Of a stretch of 64,000 nucleotides of DNA, positions 43,045 to 50,220 are shown piece by piece (position 1 is the first letter of the stretch; each line of letters begins with the position of its first letter). A program made the translations under genes and the position numbers. The DNA comes from Mitsuokella sp047974105 (GTDB lineage Bacteria; Bacillota; Negativicutes; Selenomonadales; Selenomonadaceae), in contig NZ_JBHYRS010000001.1 in the NCBI RefSeq assembly GCF_047974105.1, positions 496,001 through 560,000 on the forward strand, in the 5' to 3' direction. A model generated the notes under the pieces. That model had not been told where the DNA came from and ran no database searches. It saw only the letters and a program-made list of their open reading frames with translations.

Positions 43045-44736
43045 TCAAAGATTGCCCAGCACCATCTGGTCAAGGCGTTTGCCGCCCGGAACCATCGGCA
43101 GGACATCCTCTTCTTCCGGAATGACGACATCGATGAGGGCTGCACCTTTTTCCGCCATGATAGCCGGCAGTTTTGTCTCAAGTTCCTCCTTCTTTGTCAG
43201 GCGATAGCCTTTCACGCCCATGGCCTCGGCCAGTTTGACAAGATCCGTCTTGCCCTTGAGCTCGGACTGCGAATAATGATGATTGTAGAACAAGCGCTGC
43301 CACTGGCCGACCATGCCGAGAATCTCATTGCGGATGACTACGACTTTTACATCAATATCGTTGTCTGCAATGGTTGCAAATTCCTGACAGTTCATCATGA
43401 TACTGCCATCACCCGTGAACAGGATGACGGGGGAATCCGGGCAGCCGACTTTGGCGCCGAGAGCAGCAGGCAGGCCATAGCCCATCGTACCCTGACCGCC
43501 TGAGGTCAGGAAATGGCGCGGCTTATAAACCTTGAAGAACTGCGCCGCCCACATCTGATGCTGTCCGACATCCGTAACGCCAATCGCATCACGGCTCGAG
43601 AGCCCACTGATCTTGCTGATGAGCGCACCCGGCTTAATCGCGTCGCCCTCTTCCTGATAGCCAAATGGATGTTTTGCAGCCGTTTCCAGGGCATGTTCCA
43701 GCCACGGAGCAAATGCCTTCTGAAAATCATCCGGGCAGGCTGCGAGTTTATCGCGCAGAATGGGAAGGGACCAGCTGAGATCGCCGAGAACGCGGTAATC
43801 CGCCTTGACATTCTTATTGACTTCGGCGCGGTCAATCTCAAAATGAACCACCTTAGCGTGCGGGGCAAATTCGGAGACTTTGCCGGTGACGCGGTCGCTG
43901 AAGCGCATGCCAATACAGAGCAGCAGGTCGCATTCCTGGATGGCCATATTGGCGCCATAGGAACCATGCATGCCGGCAAAACTCAAAAATCCCTTTTCAT
44001 CCGCAGGGATTGCGCCGAGACCAAGCAGCGTTGCCGTACTCGGCACACCGAGGCGTCTGACGATATCACAGAGCACAGACGAGGTTTCCGAAATGATGAC
44101 GCCGCCGCCGGCAAAAATCAGTGGCTTCTTGGCTGCACGAATGGCCTCGACTACTGCGTCAATTTCCTTTTCATCGCCGATATTCTCGCCGCTGTAGCCG
44201 CGCAGATGAACCGAATCCGGATAAACGTAGTCAAATTTTGTGTCAAATACATCCTTAGCTACATCTATAACCACAGGCCCCGGACGTCCCGTTCTCGCAA
44301 TATAGAAAGCTTCCTTGAGGACGCGCGGCAGGTCTTTGACGTTCTTGACGAGATAATTGTGTTTCGTGATTGGCGTCGTGATGCCGCAGACATCAGCTTC
44401 CTGGAAAGAATCCTTGCCAATGTACGGATTTGCCACCTGCCCCGTGATACAGACCAAAGGAACAGAATCCGTATAAGCTGTGGAAATGCCCGTGACCAGA
44501 TTCGTCGCACCAGGACCGGACGTGGCAAAGACGACACCGACTTTGCCTGTAGCCCGCGCATAGCCGTCAGCCGCATGCACAGCTCCCTGCTCATGGCGCG
44601 TCAGCACATGCGGGAATTTCATTCTGTAAACAGCATCATACAGCGTAAGCACAGCACCGCCAGGATAGCCAAAAACAACGTCCACACCTTCATTTTTAAG
44701 ACTGGTAAGCACAGCCTCTGCACCATTCATCATCAA
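43045..44736 (-). CDS. ilvB: Acetolactate synthase large (catalytic) subunit
   Basis: A 563-residue ThDP enzyme, first committed step of valine/leucine/isoleucine synthesis. VFGYPGGAVLTLYDA and LTRHEQGAVHAADGYARATG hold the ThDP glutamate; FATSGPGATNLVTGI and the FAD-binding middle domain follow; GDGSIMMNCQEF starts the Mg-ThDP motif. Length is usual for AHAS large subunits. It forms an operon with ilvN. The upstream leader has a promoter and repeated TGTAC elements but no visible T-box or leader peptide. Confidence 0.96.
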   Translation of the reverse strand: MMMNGAEAVLTSLKNEGVDVVFGYPGGAVLTLYDAVYRMKFPHVLTRHEQGAVHAADGYARATGKVGVVFATSGPGATNLVTGISTAYTDSVPLVCITGQVANPYIGKDSFQEADVCGITTPITKHNYLVKNVKDLPRVLKEAFYIARTGRPGPVVIDVAKDVFDTKFDYVYPDSVHLRGYSGENIGDEKEIDAVVEAIRAAKKPLIFAGGGVIISETSSVLCDIVRRLGVPSTATLLGLGAIPADEKGFLSFAGMHGSYGANMAIQECDLLLCIGMRFSDRVTGKVSEFAPHAKVVHFEIDRAEVNKNVKADYRVLGDLSWSLPILRDKLAACPDDFQKAFAPWLEHALETAAKHPFGYQEEGDAIKPGALISKISGLSSRDAIGVTDVGQHQMWAAQFFKVYKPRHFLTSGGQGTMGYGLPAALGAKVGCPDSPVILFTGDGSIMMNCQEFATIADNDIDVKVVVIRNEILGMVGQWQRLFYNHHYSQSELKGKTDLVKLAEAMGVKGYRLTKKEELETKLPAIMAEKGAALIDVVIPEEEDVLPMVPGGKRLDQMVLGNL

Positions 44737-44770
44737 GTGAAAGCCCCCTTATATCGTGGATTAATACCAT

Positions 44771-44811
44771 AATGTACGGAAATGTACGAAATGCATAAAA
44801 AAACATGTACA
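44771..44811 (-). repeat. Short direct repeats in the ilvB leader
   Basis: AATGTACGGA (44771-44780) is followed at once by AATGTACGAA (44781-44790), with a further TGTAC near 44806. They are within the ilvB leader downstream of the promoter and could be an operator; function unknown. Confidence 0.35.
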
Positions 44812-44828
44812 GAAAAGCGGATTCTTAT

Positions 44829-44858
44829 ATTATACAACATATGTATACAATGTTACAA
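44829..44858 (-). promoter_or_regulatory. Promoter of ilvBN
   Basis: On the minus strand: TTGTAA (44853-44858), an 18-bp spacer that contains the palindrome TGTATACA, and TATAAT (44829-44834). The leader is about 85 nt. Confidence 0.7.
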
Positions 44859-44902
44859 CTGAAAGGTACAAAAATATACATTAAAGATACACTTTAACTT
44901 GT

Positions 44903-45559
44903 TCAGCGGTGATCACTGGCAAAAACAAGAACGTCAACGCGCGCAGCACCAGCACGTTTCAAAACAGCAGCACAGGCAAAAAGTGTCGCACCTGTCGTCA
45001 GGATATCGTCGAGCAGCAGAATATTCCTGCCTGCCACGGCGGCATCATCCGACAGGGCAAAGGCCTGACTCAGGATCTCGCGCCGTTCCTGCGGCGTATG
45101 GTCATAAAGCGGCGCTGTTTTTTTCGTTCGTACGAGGGCACGCCTGAGAGGAATGCCCTTGGCGGCCAGCCAGCTGCGGAAAATAACCTCGACCTGATTG
45201 AACCCGCGCCATTTTTCTCTCTGCCTGTGAAGCGGCACAGGTACGGCAAAATCATAATCATCCGCAAGGACCAGCCCTGTCTGCTGCAAGAAGGTCTCAA
45301 TATATGGCAGCGTGCTGCGCTGTTTCTTGTATTTCAGTGCATGAATAAGACTGCGCAGTCCGCCCCGATATACACCAAGCGCCCATGCCGTTCCAATTAA
45401 AGAGCGCATGGGCACAGGCAGCAATATCATATGAGGCTTCTGCGCATCCTGCAGACAGGATGCGCACCATTCTCCACTTCGCGGGACATACGCATGGCAG
45501 ACAGGGCAGTGCGGCGGGAATAGAAAATCAAGCAACGCCTGCCATCCCTCCTGAAACAT
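44903..45559 (-). CDS. comF: ComF family phosphoribosyltransferase-like protein
   Basis: A 218-residue protein. An N-terminal zinc finger (CPVCHAYVPRSGEWCASC, 19-36) and a C-terminal phosphoribosyltransferase fold with the PRPP loop ILLLDDILTTGAT (about 185-197). ComF proteins are needed for DNA uptake in competent cells and are widespread; enzyme activity is unproven. AGGAGGGG precedes ATG 45559. No other competence gene is nearby. Confidence 0.9.
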   Translation of the reverse strand: MFQEGWQALLDFLFPPHCPVCHAYVPRSGEWCASCLQDAQKPHMILLPVPMRSLIGTAWALGVYRGGLRSLIHALKYKKQRSTLPYIETFLQQTGLVLADDYDFAVPVPLHRQREKWRGFNQVEVIFRSWLAAKGIPLRRALVRTKKTAPLYDHTPQERREILSQAFALSDDAAVAGRNILLLDDILTTGATLFACAAVLKRAGAARVDVLVFASDHR

Positions 45560-45616
45560 CGTCTGCCCCTCCTTTTATAAAGCGTGCCTGCATAAGTCAC
45601 GGATTATGAAACGTCA

Positions 45617-46468
45617 TTAAGAACGGCCAAAAAGACGGTGCTTTGGTCGTTTGCTCTCCCAGGCCATGACAGCTTCGAGAACGGAGCCGCCAATGCAGCG
45701 CGCCTTATCGGATATCGTATAGCACTCTTCCTGCCCCATCGTCGGATGGATGTCCGCGATTTTCTGTCCTGCCGACACCTTGATGCCGTCGTAAATCGCG
45801 CCGCGCAGAACGCCGTCAATCGTCGCCTTGATTTCAATGGCCCCTTCTTGTTCCTCACCTTTCGTATGGAGATGACCGATCACTTCTCCCTTGCGGACCA
45901 TCAGGGAAATCGTCCGCAGCATCTCAACGCGCCCATCGGCGGGGGCAAAGACAAGGTGTTCAATATTCGGAGATTCCCCAACTGTGCCATTGCCGTGATC
46001 CGCATCCTTTGATGAATATCCCTCATAGATGAGACGGCCCAGATTATGCCCGCGGCCCGTTTCCACGACTACATCGACATCGCGTCCCGCACAAAAACCA
46101 GGGCCAAGGGCAATTGTATGTTCCGCCATGTCCTTCTTCATGCCGTGGTTCTCATGTGCTACAATGGCATCAACAACGACATCCGGTTTCAATTCCGCCA
46201 CACATTGCGCATCTGGATCCGCGATCATCATGACATCACCCTTTTTCAGGCGTTTCTGCGCATCGGAAAGGTTCTTTGCCTTGTGACAGATGACGCGCTC
46301 TACTTCTGTCTCACCACGGTACATGGCATCTGAAAAAGAAACTTTGCGCCGTGTTGCTGTCGGCTTTTTCTGCTCTAAAATCAGCACACGGAAGCCTGCA
46401 CGGTGCAGACAATGCGCAATGCCGCTGCCCAGTTCGCCGCCGCCACGGACAATAATCAGATGTTTCAT
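45617..46468 (-). CDS. yqeB: YqeB (EF2563 family), selenium-dependent molybdenum hydroxylase accessory protein
   Basis: A 283-residue protein: an N-terminal Rossmann-like GGGELGSGIAHCLHRAGF (8-27), then EKKPTATRRKVSF-like and VAHENHGMKKDMAEHTIALGPGFCAG (about 120-145), which is diagnostic for the YqeB/EF2563 family that accompanies labile-selenium xanthine dehydrogenases. The C-terminal half is like biotinyl-lipoyl hinges (GVLRGAIYDGIKV). The biochemical role is unknown. No molybdenum or selenium gene is visible within 15 kb, so it is an orphan in this window. Confidence 0.85.
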   Translation of the reverse strand: MKHLIIVRGGGELGSGIAHCLHRAGFRVLILEQKKPTATRRKVSFSDAMYRGETEVERVICHKAKNLSDAQKRLKKGDVMMIADPDAQCVAELKPDVVVDAIVAHENHGMKKDMAEHTIALGPGFCAGRDVDVVVETGRGHNLGRLIYEGYSSKDADHGNGTVGESPNIEHLVFAPADGRVEMLRTISLMVRKGEVIGHLHTKGEEQEGAIEIKATIDGVLRGAIYDGIKVSAGQKIADIHPTMGQEECYTISDKARCIGGSVLEAVMAWESKRPKHRLFGRS

Positions 46469-46577
46469 AAAAGAACCCTCTTTCCTTTTCCGATATCGAA
46501 TATTCTTCTTTTTATTATACTATAAATTGACACAATGTAGCAGAAATAATTTATTTTTGTCAGTTTTATGTAAAGCA

Positions 46578-46606
46578 TTGCAATTATCTGACAGTCATGT
46601 TATAAT
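46578..46606 (+). promoter_or_regulatory. Promoter of the orphan structured RNA
   Basis: TTGCAA (46578-46583), a 17-bp spacer, TATAAT (46601-46606) on the plus strand. It predicts a start at about 46613. There is no protein-coding gene on this strand before the terminators. Confidence 0.82.
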
Positions 46607-46612
46607 ATAAAT

Positions 46613-47178
46613 GTAAAGAGGAGATGGACATACAAACCACCACCGAGTAGTCCTGGAGGTCGAAAAGTTGCAGGTGTCTGTCCTGCCGAAAAAGGCACTC
46701 TTCAAAACCCTACACGAAAGGATGTGGATGGTTATTGAAGATTATGATGAGCAAAACTTCTTTCCATCCTGACTAGCAAGCGCATTGGTGAAGTACAATA
46801 ATATCCAGCAGGCGGGGAATGCACGTGATGATGGCCAGGGGCCGCCAGTCGTGCTCGATGCCATTGGAAGTCTGGAGCGCAGCGTCAGTAATTGGATTGA
46901 AGCGAAGCAGCCCTGGGTTAAGTAAAGTCATCTAGTATCCATCGAGAAGTAGTCGGTATCTCCTATGTTATCGGTAACGTACCAAGATGAACCGGATGTG
47001 CACAAAGTGGTTTTGAGATCACAATTGTTTCAGCTGAGCATGAGATATTTGCAAAGTTCCTGGTCGCGAGGGAAATTTGCCTACTGACAACAGAATATTG
47101 AAGAAGGATCACATTATTTATGGTTAACTACATATAAAGCGGCTTACATTACGAGAGAATGTAAGCCGCTTTTATTAT
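46613..47178 (+). ncRNA. Large structured non-coding RNA, family not recognised
   Basis: This stretch of about 566 bases fills the widest intergenic gap (46469-47262), has no open frame of useful length, begins at a consensus promoter and ends in tandem terminators. Several helices are visible: GGATGG/CCATCC (46726-46731 with 46764-46769) around GAAG/CTTC; TGCC/GGCA near 46685-46696; GCACG/CGTGC (46821-46825 with 46850-46854) enclosing TGGC/GCCA; GGTA/TACC (46955-46983) around GTTA-TCGG-TAAC; and an 11-12 bp stem at 47051-47080 with a purine-rich loop. It lacks the conserved ends of RNase P, tmRNA, SRP and 6S RNAs. The size is like the large ornate RNAs (OLE, ROOL, GOLLD); assignment needs a covariance search. 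Confidence 0.7.
47137..47178 (+). terminator. First terminator of the structured RNA
   Basis: AAGCGGCTTACATT pairs perfectly (14 bp) with AATGTAAGCCGCTT around ACGAGAG, followed by TTATTATA. Confidence 0.92.
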
Positions 47179-47187
47179 ACCCTTTAT

Positions 47188-47222
47188 GCGGCAAGGCTTT
47201 CAGGCCCTGCCTTTTTTTATTT
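47188..47222 (+). terminator. Second (tandem) terminator of the structured RNA
   Basis: GGCAAGGC pairs with GCCCTGCC (mismatch in the middle) and is followed by T7 on the plus strand. With the first hairpin it makes an unusually strong stop, as is common after abundant RNAs. Confidence 0.75.
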
Positions 47223-47262
47223 TGCTACACATTTGATAACAGAGTTTCTGCTTGAAGAATCT

Positions 47263-47928
47263 TTATGAATCTTCATAAGGACGGACGCGCAGTGTAAGTC
47301 CCCTGTCCTCGCAGATTTTCCGGCACTTTTCGATTTCCTCAGGGCCTTCGACATGGTCGACGATTGTCAGGACGACATGAGGCACATACGGTTTGCAGTG
47401 CTGGGCAAAGGTCAGCATGGCCTCGTACGAACCGATGCCGAATTTTGCACGCGTGAGTTTCAGGTAGCGCTCCGCGTTTGAAGCGTTGAGGCTGATGGAA
47501 ACCGTGTCGAGAATGCCTTTAAAGTCCTTGGCAAATTCCCTGCCGTTCTCCAGTTCACCGAGGCCGTTCGTATTGAGGCGCGTCGGCATACCCGGATGCT
47601 GTTTCTTGACATAGCGAAGCAGCGTCAAAAGGTCATCGAGACGCATGGTCGGCTCACCAAAGCCGCAGAAAACAACTTCCTTAATATAGTCCCAAGGAAC
47701 TTGGTCAAGGGCGGCTTCGATTTCTGCCACGGTCGGTTCCTTTCCCTTATACCAGAGAGAGGATTGTTCTGCCATGTGTTTCATCGTGCGCAGGCAGAAC
47801 GTACAGGCGCAGTTGCAGTGATTGGTGAGATTGACATAGAGGTTGCGCTTGCCCTCCGGCTGTACGCGCAGGGACTCATCAAGCGGCAGATATTTGCCGC
47901 CGGCATGTGTTGCATAGACAATCATCAT
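47263..47928 (-). CDS. Radical SAM protein, TatD-linked type
   Basis: A 221-residue short radical SAM enzyme. The cluster motif is C38-x3-C42-x2-C45 (HCNCACTFCLR); GFGEPTMRLDDL is the SAM-binding GGE-type segment; no extra cluster-binding C-terminal domain is present. Size and the early LYVNLTNHCNCAC pattern match the group annotated as TatD family-associated radical SAM proteins, whose reaction is unknown. No tatD gene lies within the window. GGGGG precedes ATG 47928. Confidence 0.82.
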   Translation of the reverse strand: MMIVYATHAGGKYLPLDESLRVQPEGKRNLYVNLTNHCNCACTFCLRTMKHMAEQSSLWYKGKEPTVAEIEAALDQVPWDYIKEVVFCGFGEPTMRLDDLLTLLRYVKKQHPGMPTRLNTNGLGELENGREFAKDFKGILDTVSISLNASNAERYLKLTRAKFGIGSYEAMLTFAQHCKPYVPHVVLTIVDHVEGPEEIEKCRKICEDRGLTLRVRPYEDS

Positions 47929-47970
47929 GATACCCCCTAAGATATAAAATACAAGTTGACAACGTCATAT

Positions 47971-48795
47971 TCAGCGAAGTTCGGTAAGATACTCCTCAAA
48001 CGGCAGACCGTAATTCCATGGCAGTTCCAGCTTTTCTGCATAAGCCAGGCACTTGCTGATAAAAGAAGATGCTTTTTTCACGGCATCTTCCAGATGCTCA
48101 CCGCGTATCAGGCTGGCAGCGACAATAGCCGCAAAGGCATCTCCGCTGCCGCTGCGGTCCCCGCCGATTTTCGGCACGCGCACCAGCGAGACCTTCCCCT
48201 TTTCGTAAAGGAAATTTTTGATGGTCTCATTTTCATGAAGTCCCGTAATGACAACCTGCTCCGGGCCGCGCTTTGAGAGTTCCTCAGCCATGTGGCCGAG
48301 TTCTTCATCGGCAATGATGCCATCCTCCGGATAAGGAATATCCAAAAGCTGGCAGGCCTCCGTAAGATTTGGCGTCACAATATCGGCCACGGTCAGCAGA
48401 CTGCGCATTTTATCACACATTTCCTGTGTATAAGATGGATAAAGTTTGCCATAATCCCCCATGACAGGGTCTACCATCACCTTCGTCCCAGGCTTCTTGA
48501 AACGATGGATAAAATTCAGTACGATGGCAATCTGCTCAGCCGAGCCTAAAAAGCCCGTGCAGATGCCGTCAAAAATAAGTTCATTCTTTTCCCAGCTCTT
48601 GATATACGGCATCATGCGCGATGTGTAGTCATCGAGATAGTGGTCTGGGAAACCCGTATGAACCGAAAGAATCGCCGTCGGCAGCGGACAGGCCTGTATC
48701 TTCATCGCGGAGATCAGCGGCAGCTCCACCGTGACCGAGCAGCGCCCAAAGCCCGTGATGTCATTGACCAGGGCAATTCGCTTTTGTCGTTTCAT
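47971..48795 (-). CDS. pdxY: Pyridoxal/pyridoxamine kinase
   Basis: A 274-residue ribokinase-fold kinase of the PdxY group, which phosphorylates vitamin B6 vitamers. ALVNDITGFGRCSV (8-21) is the family N-terminus; MVDPVMGDYGKLYP and VTPNLTEACQLL (about 105-160) mark the substrate region; GGDRSGSGDAFAAI carries the catalytic GxGD Asp. AGCAGGAG precedes ATG 48795. It lies between the radical SAM and queF genes on the same strand. Confidence 0.9.
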   Translation of the reverse strand: MKRQKRIALVNDITGFGRCSVTVELPLISAMKIQACPLPTAILSVHTGFPDHYLDDYTSRMMPYIKSWEKNELIFDGICTGFLGSAEQIAIVLNFIHRFKKPGTKVMVDPVMGDYGKLYPSYTQEMCDKMRSLLTVADIVTPNLTEACQLLDIPYPEDGIIADEELGHMAEELSKRGPEQVVITGLHENETIKNFLYEKGKVSLVRVPKIGGDRSGSGDAFAAIVAASLIRGEHLEDAVKKASSFISKCLAYAEKLELPWNYGLPFEEYLTELR

Positions 48796-48820
48796 TTCTA
48801 CTCCTGCTGCTCCCCTCTGC

Positions 48821-49315
48821 TCAGCGGTTGTCGACTTTGTCCATCGCTACGAGGTCGTGCTCCATGAAACGATGTTCTGCCAGACGCTCATATTTCGTAT
48901 CCGGACGTCCGTAATTGGCGTACGGGTCAATCGAGATGCCGCCGCGCGGCAGGAATTTGCCCCAGACCTCGATATACTTCGGGTCCATAAGGCGGATGAG
49001 GTCCTTCATGATGACATTGACCACATCTTCATGGAAGTCCCCATGATTGCGGAAGCTGACAAGATAAAGCTTCAAAGACTTGCTCTCCACCATGCGGCGG
49101 CCTGGGATATAGGAAATGTAGATGGTCGCATAATCCGGCTGTCCCGTAATCGGGCAGAGTGCCGTAAACTCCGGGCAGTTGAACTTAACCCAGTAATCGT
49201 TGTCCGGATGACGGTTCTCAAAAGTCTCGAGAATCTCCGGACAATAATCGTAATGATATTTGACATTTTTCTTGCCCAAAAGGGTGATATCTTCCTGGGA
49301 TTTATCGCGTGACAA
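48821..49315 (-). CDS. queF: NADPH-dependent 7-cyano-7-deazaguanine reductase QueF
   Basis: A 164-residue type I QueF, which reduces preQ0 to preQ1 on the way to queuosine in tRNA. FNCPEFTALCPITGQPD carries the nucleophilic Cys and catalytic Asp; ESKSLKLYLVSFRNHGDFHED is the QueF signature with the substrate-binding Glu. TTG 49315 is taken as start: GGAGG is eight bases upstream, whereas the ATG at 49330 is overlapped by it. No other queuosine gene is adjacent, and no preQ1 riboswitch was recognised upstream. Confidence 0.93.
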   Translation of the reverse strand: MSRDKSQEDITLLGKKNVKYHYDYCPEILETFENRHPDNDYWVKFNCPEFTALCPITGQPDYATIYISYIPGRRMVESKSLKLYLVSFRNHGDFHEDVVNVIMKDLIRLMDPKYIEVWGKFLPRGGISIDPYANYGRPDTKYERLAEHRFMEHDLVAMDKVDNR

Positions 49316-49398
49316 TAGCGTTCCCTCCATTTATTTATCATCGTATTTATAGATACTGTTTCTATCATAGCGAATCCTGTAAAAATAATCAAGCAGAC

Positions 49399-49434
49399 AA
49401 AAATCCCGCATCAATAGATGATGCGGGATTTTAT
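49399..49434. terminator. Bidirectional terminator between sdhB and queF
   Basis: AAAAATCCCGCATCA pairs with TGATGCGGGATTTTT around a 6-nt loop. It ends the sdhCAB unit on the minus strand. Confidence 0.92.
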
Positions 49435-49449
49435 TACCATCAACAGGAA

Positions 49450-50202
49450 TTAGTGGTTGAAGATATTCTTCAGGGCCTGCTTGTTGACATCGCGGTTCAG
49501 CTGTGCGAGATACGTCGTCAGCTTGATGTTCTTCGGGCAAGCTTCGACACAGTTCTGGCTGTTGCCGCAGCTCGTGATGCCGCCCTTCTCCATCAGTGCG
49601 TTCAGGCGCTTCGGAGCGTCGAACTTTCCGAGCGGATGAAGGTTGAAGAGGTAAGCCTGTACCGTCGGAGCCGGTCCGATGAAGTCGGACTGCGGGCCAA
49701 CGTTCGGGCAGGCCTCAAGGCAGCAGCCGCAGGTCATGCAGTGCGAAATCTCGTAAGCCGTCTGAGCCGTGTACGGGTTCTGGATTGGAGCATCCTTGAC
49801 TTCCCACGTACCATCGACTTCAACCCAGCCATGAATGCGTTTGAGGCTTTCGAACATGACGGAGCGGTCGATGAGCAGGTCGCGGATGACCGGGAACGTG
49901 CGTGCCGGCTGCAGGTGAATCGGCTGCTTGAGCGTATCAACCAGCGTGCAGCAAGCCTGACGAGCCTTGCCGTTGATGACCATCATGCAGGCACCGCAGA
50001 CTTTCTCGAGGCAGTTGCATTCCCACGTTACTGGCGGGACTTTCTTGCCGTCAACAGTGACCGGATTCTTCTGGATTTCCATCAGGGCAGCAACGATGTT
50101 GAGGCCCGGACGATAGTCAACTTCGAACTCCTGATTATACGGCTTCTCTTTCGGGCCGTCCTGGCGCTCGACGATGATTCTGACTTTTTTCTGTTCTGCC
50201 AT
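49450..50202 (-). CDS. sdhB: Succinate dehydrogenase/fumarate reductase iron-sulfur subunit
   Basis: A 250-residue electron-transfer subunit. N-terminal [2Fe-2S] domain ligands lie in CNCLEKVCGACMMVING and a later Cys; the C-terminal ferredoxin domain has CMTCGCCLEACP ([4Fe-4S]) and CGNSQNCVEACP ([3Fe-4S]). In such enzymes electrons pass from the quinol site to FAD. The order C-A-B in the operon and single cytochrome subunit are of the Bacillus/Wolinella type. AGGGAGGA precedes ATG 50202. Confidence 0.96.
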   Translation of the reverse strand: MAEQKKVRIIVERQDGPKEKPYNQEFEVDYRPGLNIVAALMEIQKNPVTVDGKKVPPVTWECNCLEKVCGACMMVINGKARQACCTLVDTLKQPIHLQPARTFPVIRDLLIDRSVMFESLKRIHGWVEVDGTWEVKDAPIQNPYTAQTAYEISHCMTCGCCLEACPNVGPQSDFIGPAPTVQAYLFNLHPLGKFDAPKRLNALMEKGGITSCGNSQNCVEACPKNIKLTTYLAQLNRDVNKQALKNIFNH

Positions 50203-50220
50203 TTCTATTTGTCCTCCCTC

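Noticed and set aside
46613..47178. RNase P RNA, tmRNA, 6S or group II intron as identity of the large RNA
   Set aside because: The RNase P GAGGAAAGUCC and ACAGAA-type cores, the tmRNA CCA end and tag frame, the 6S length and a domain V-type element were each looked for and not found.
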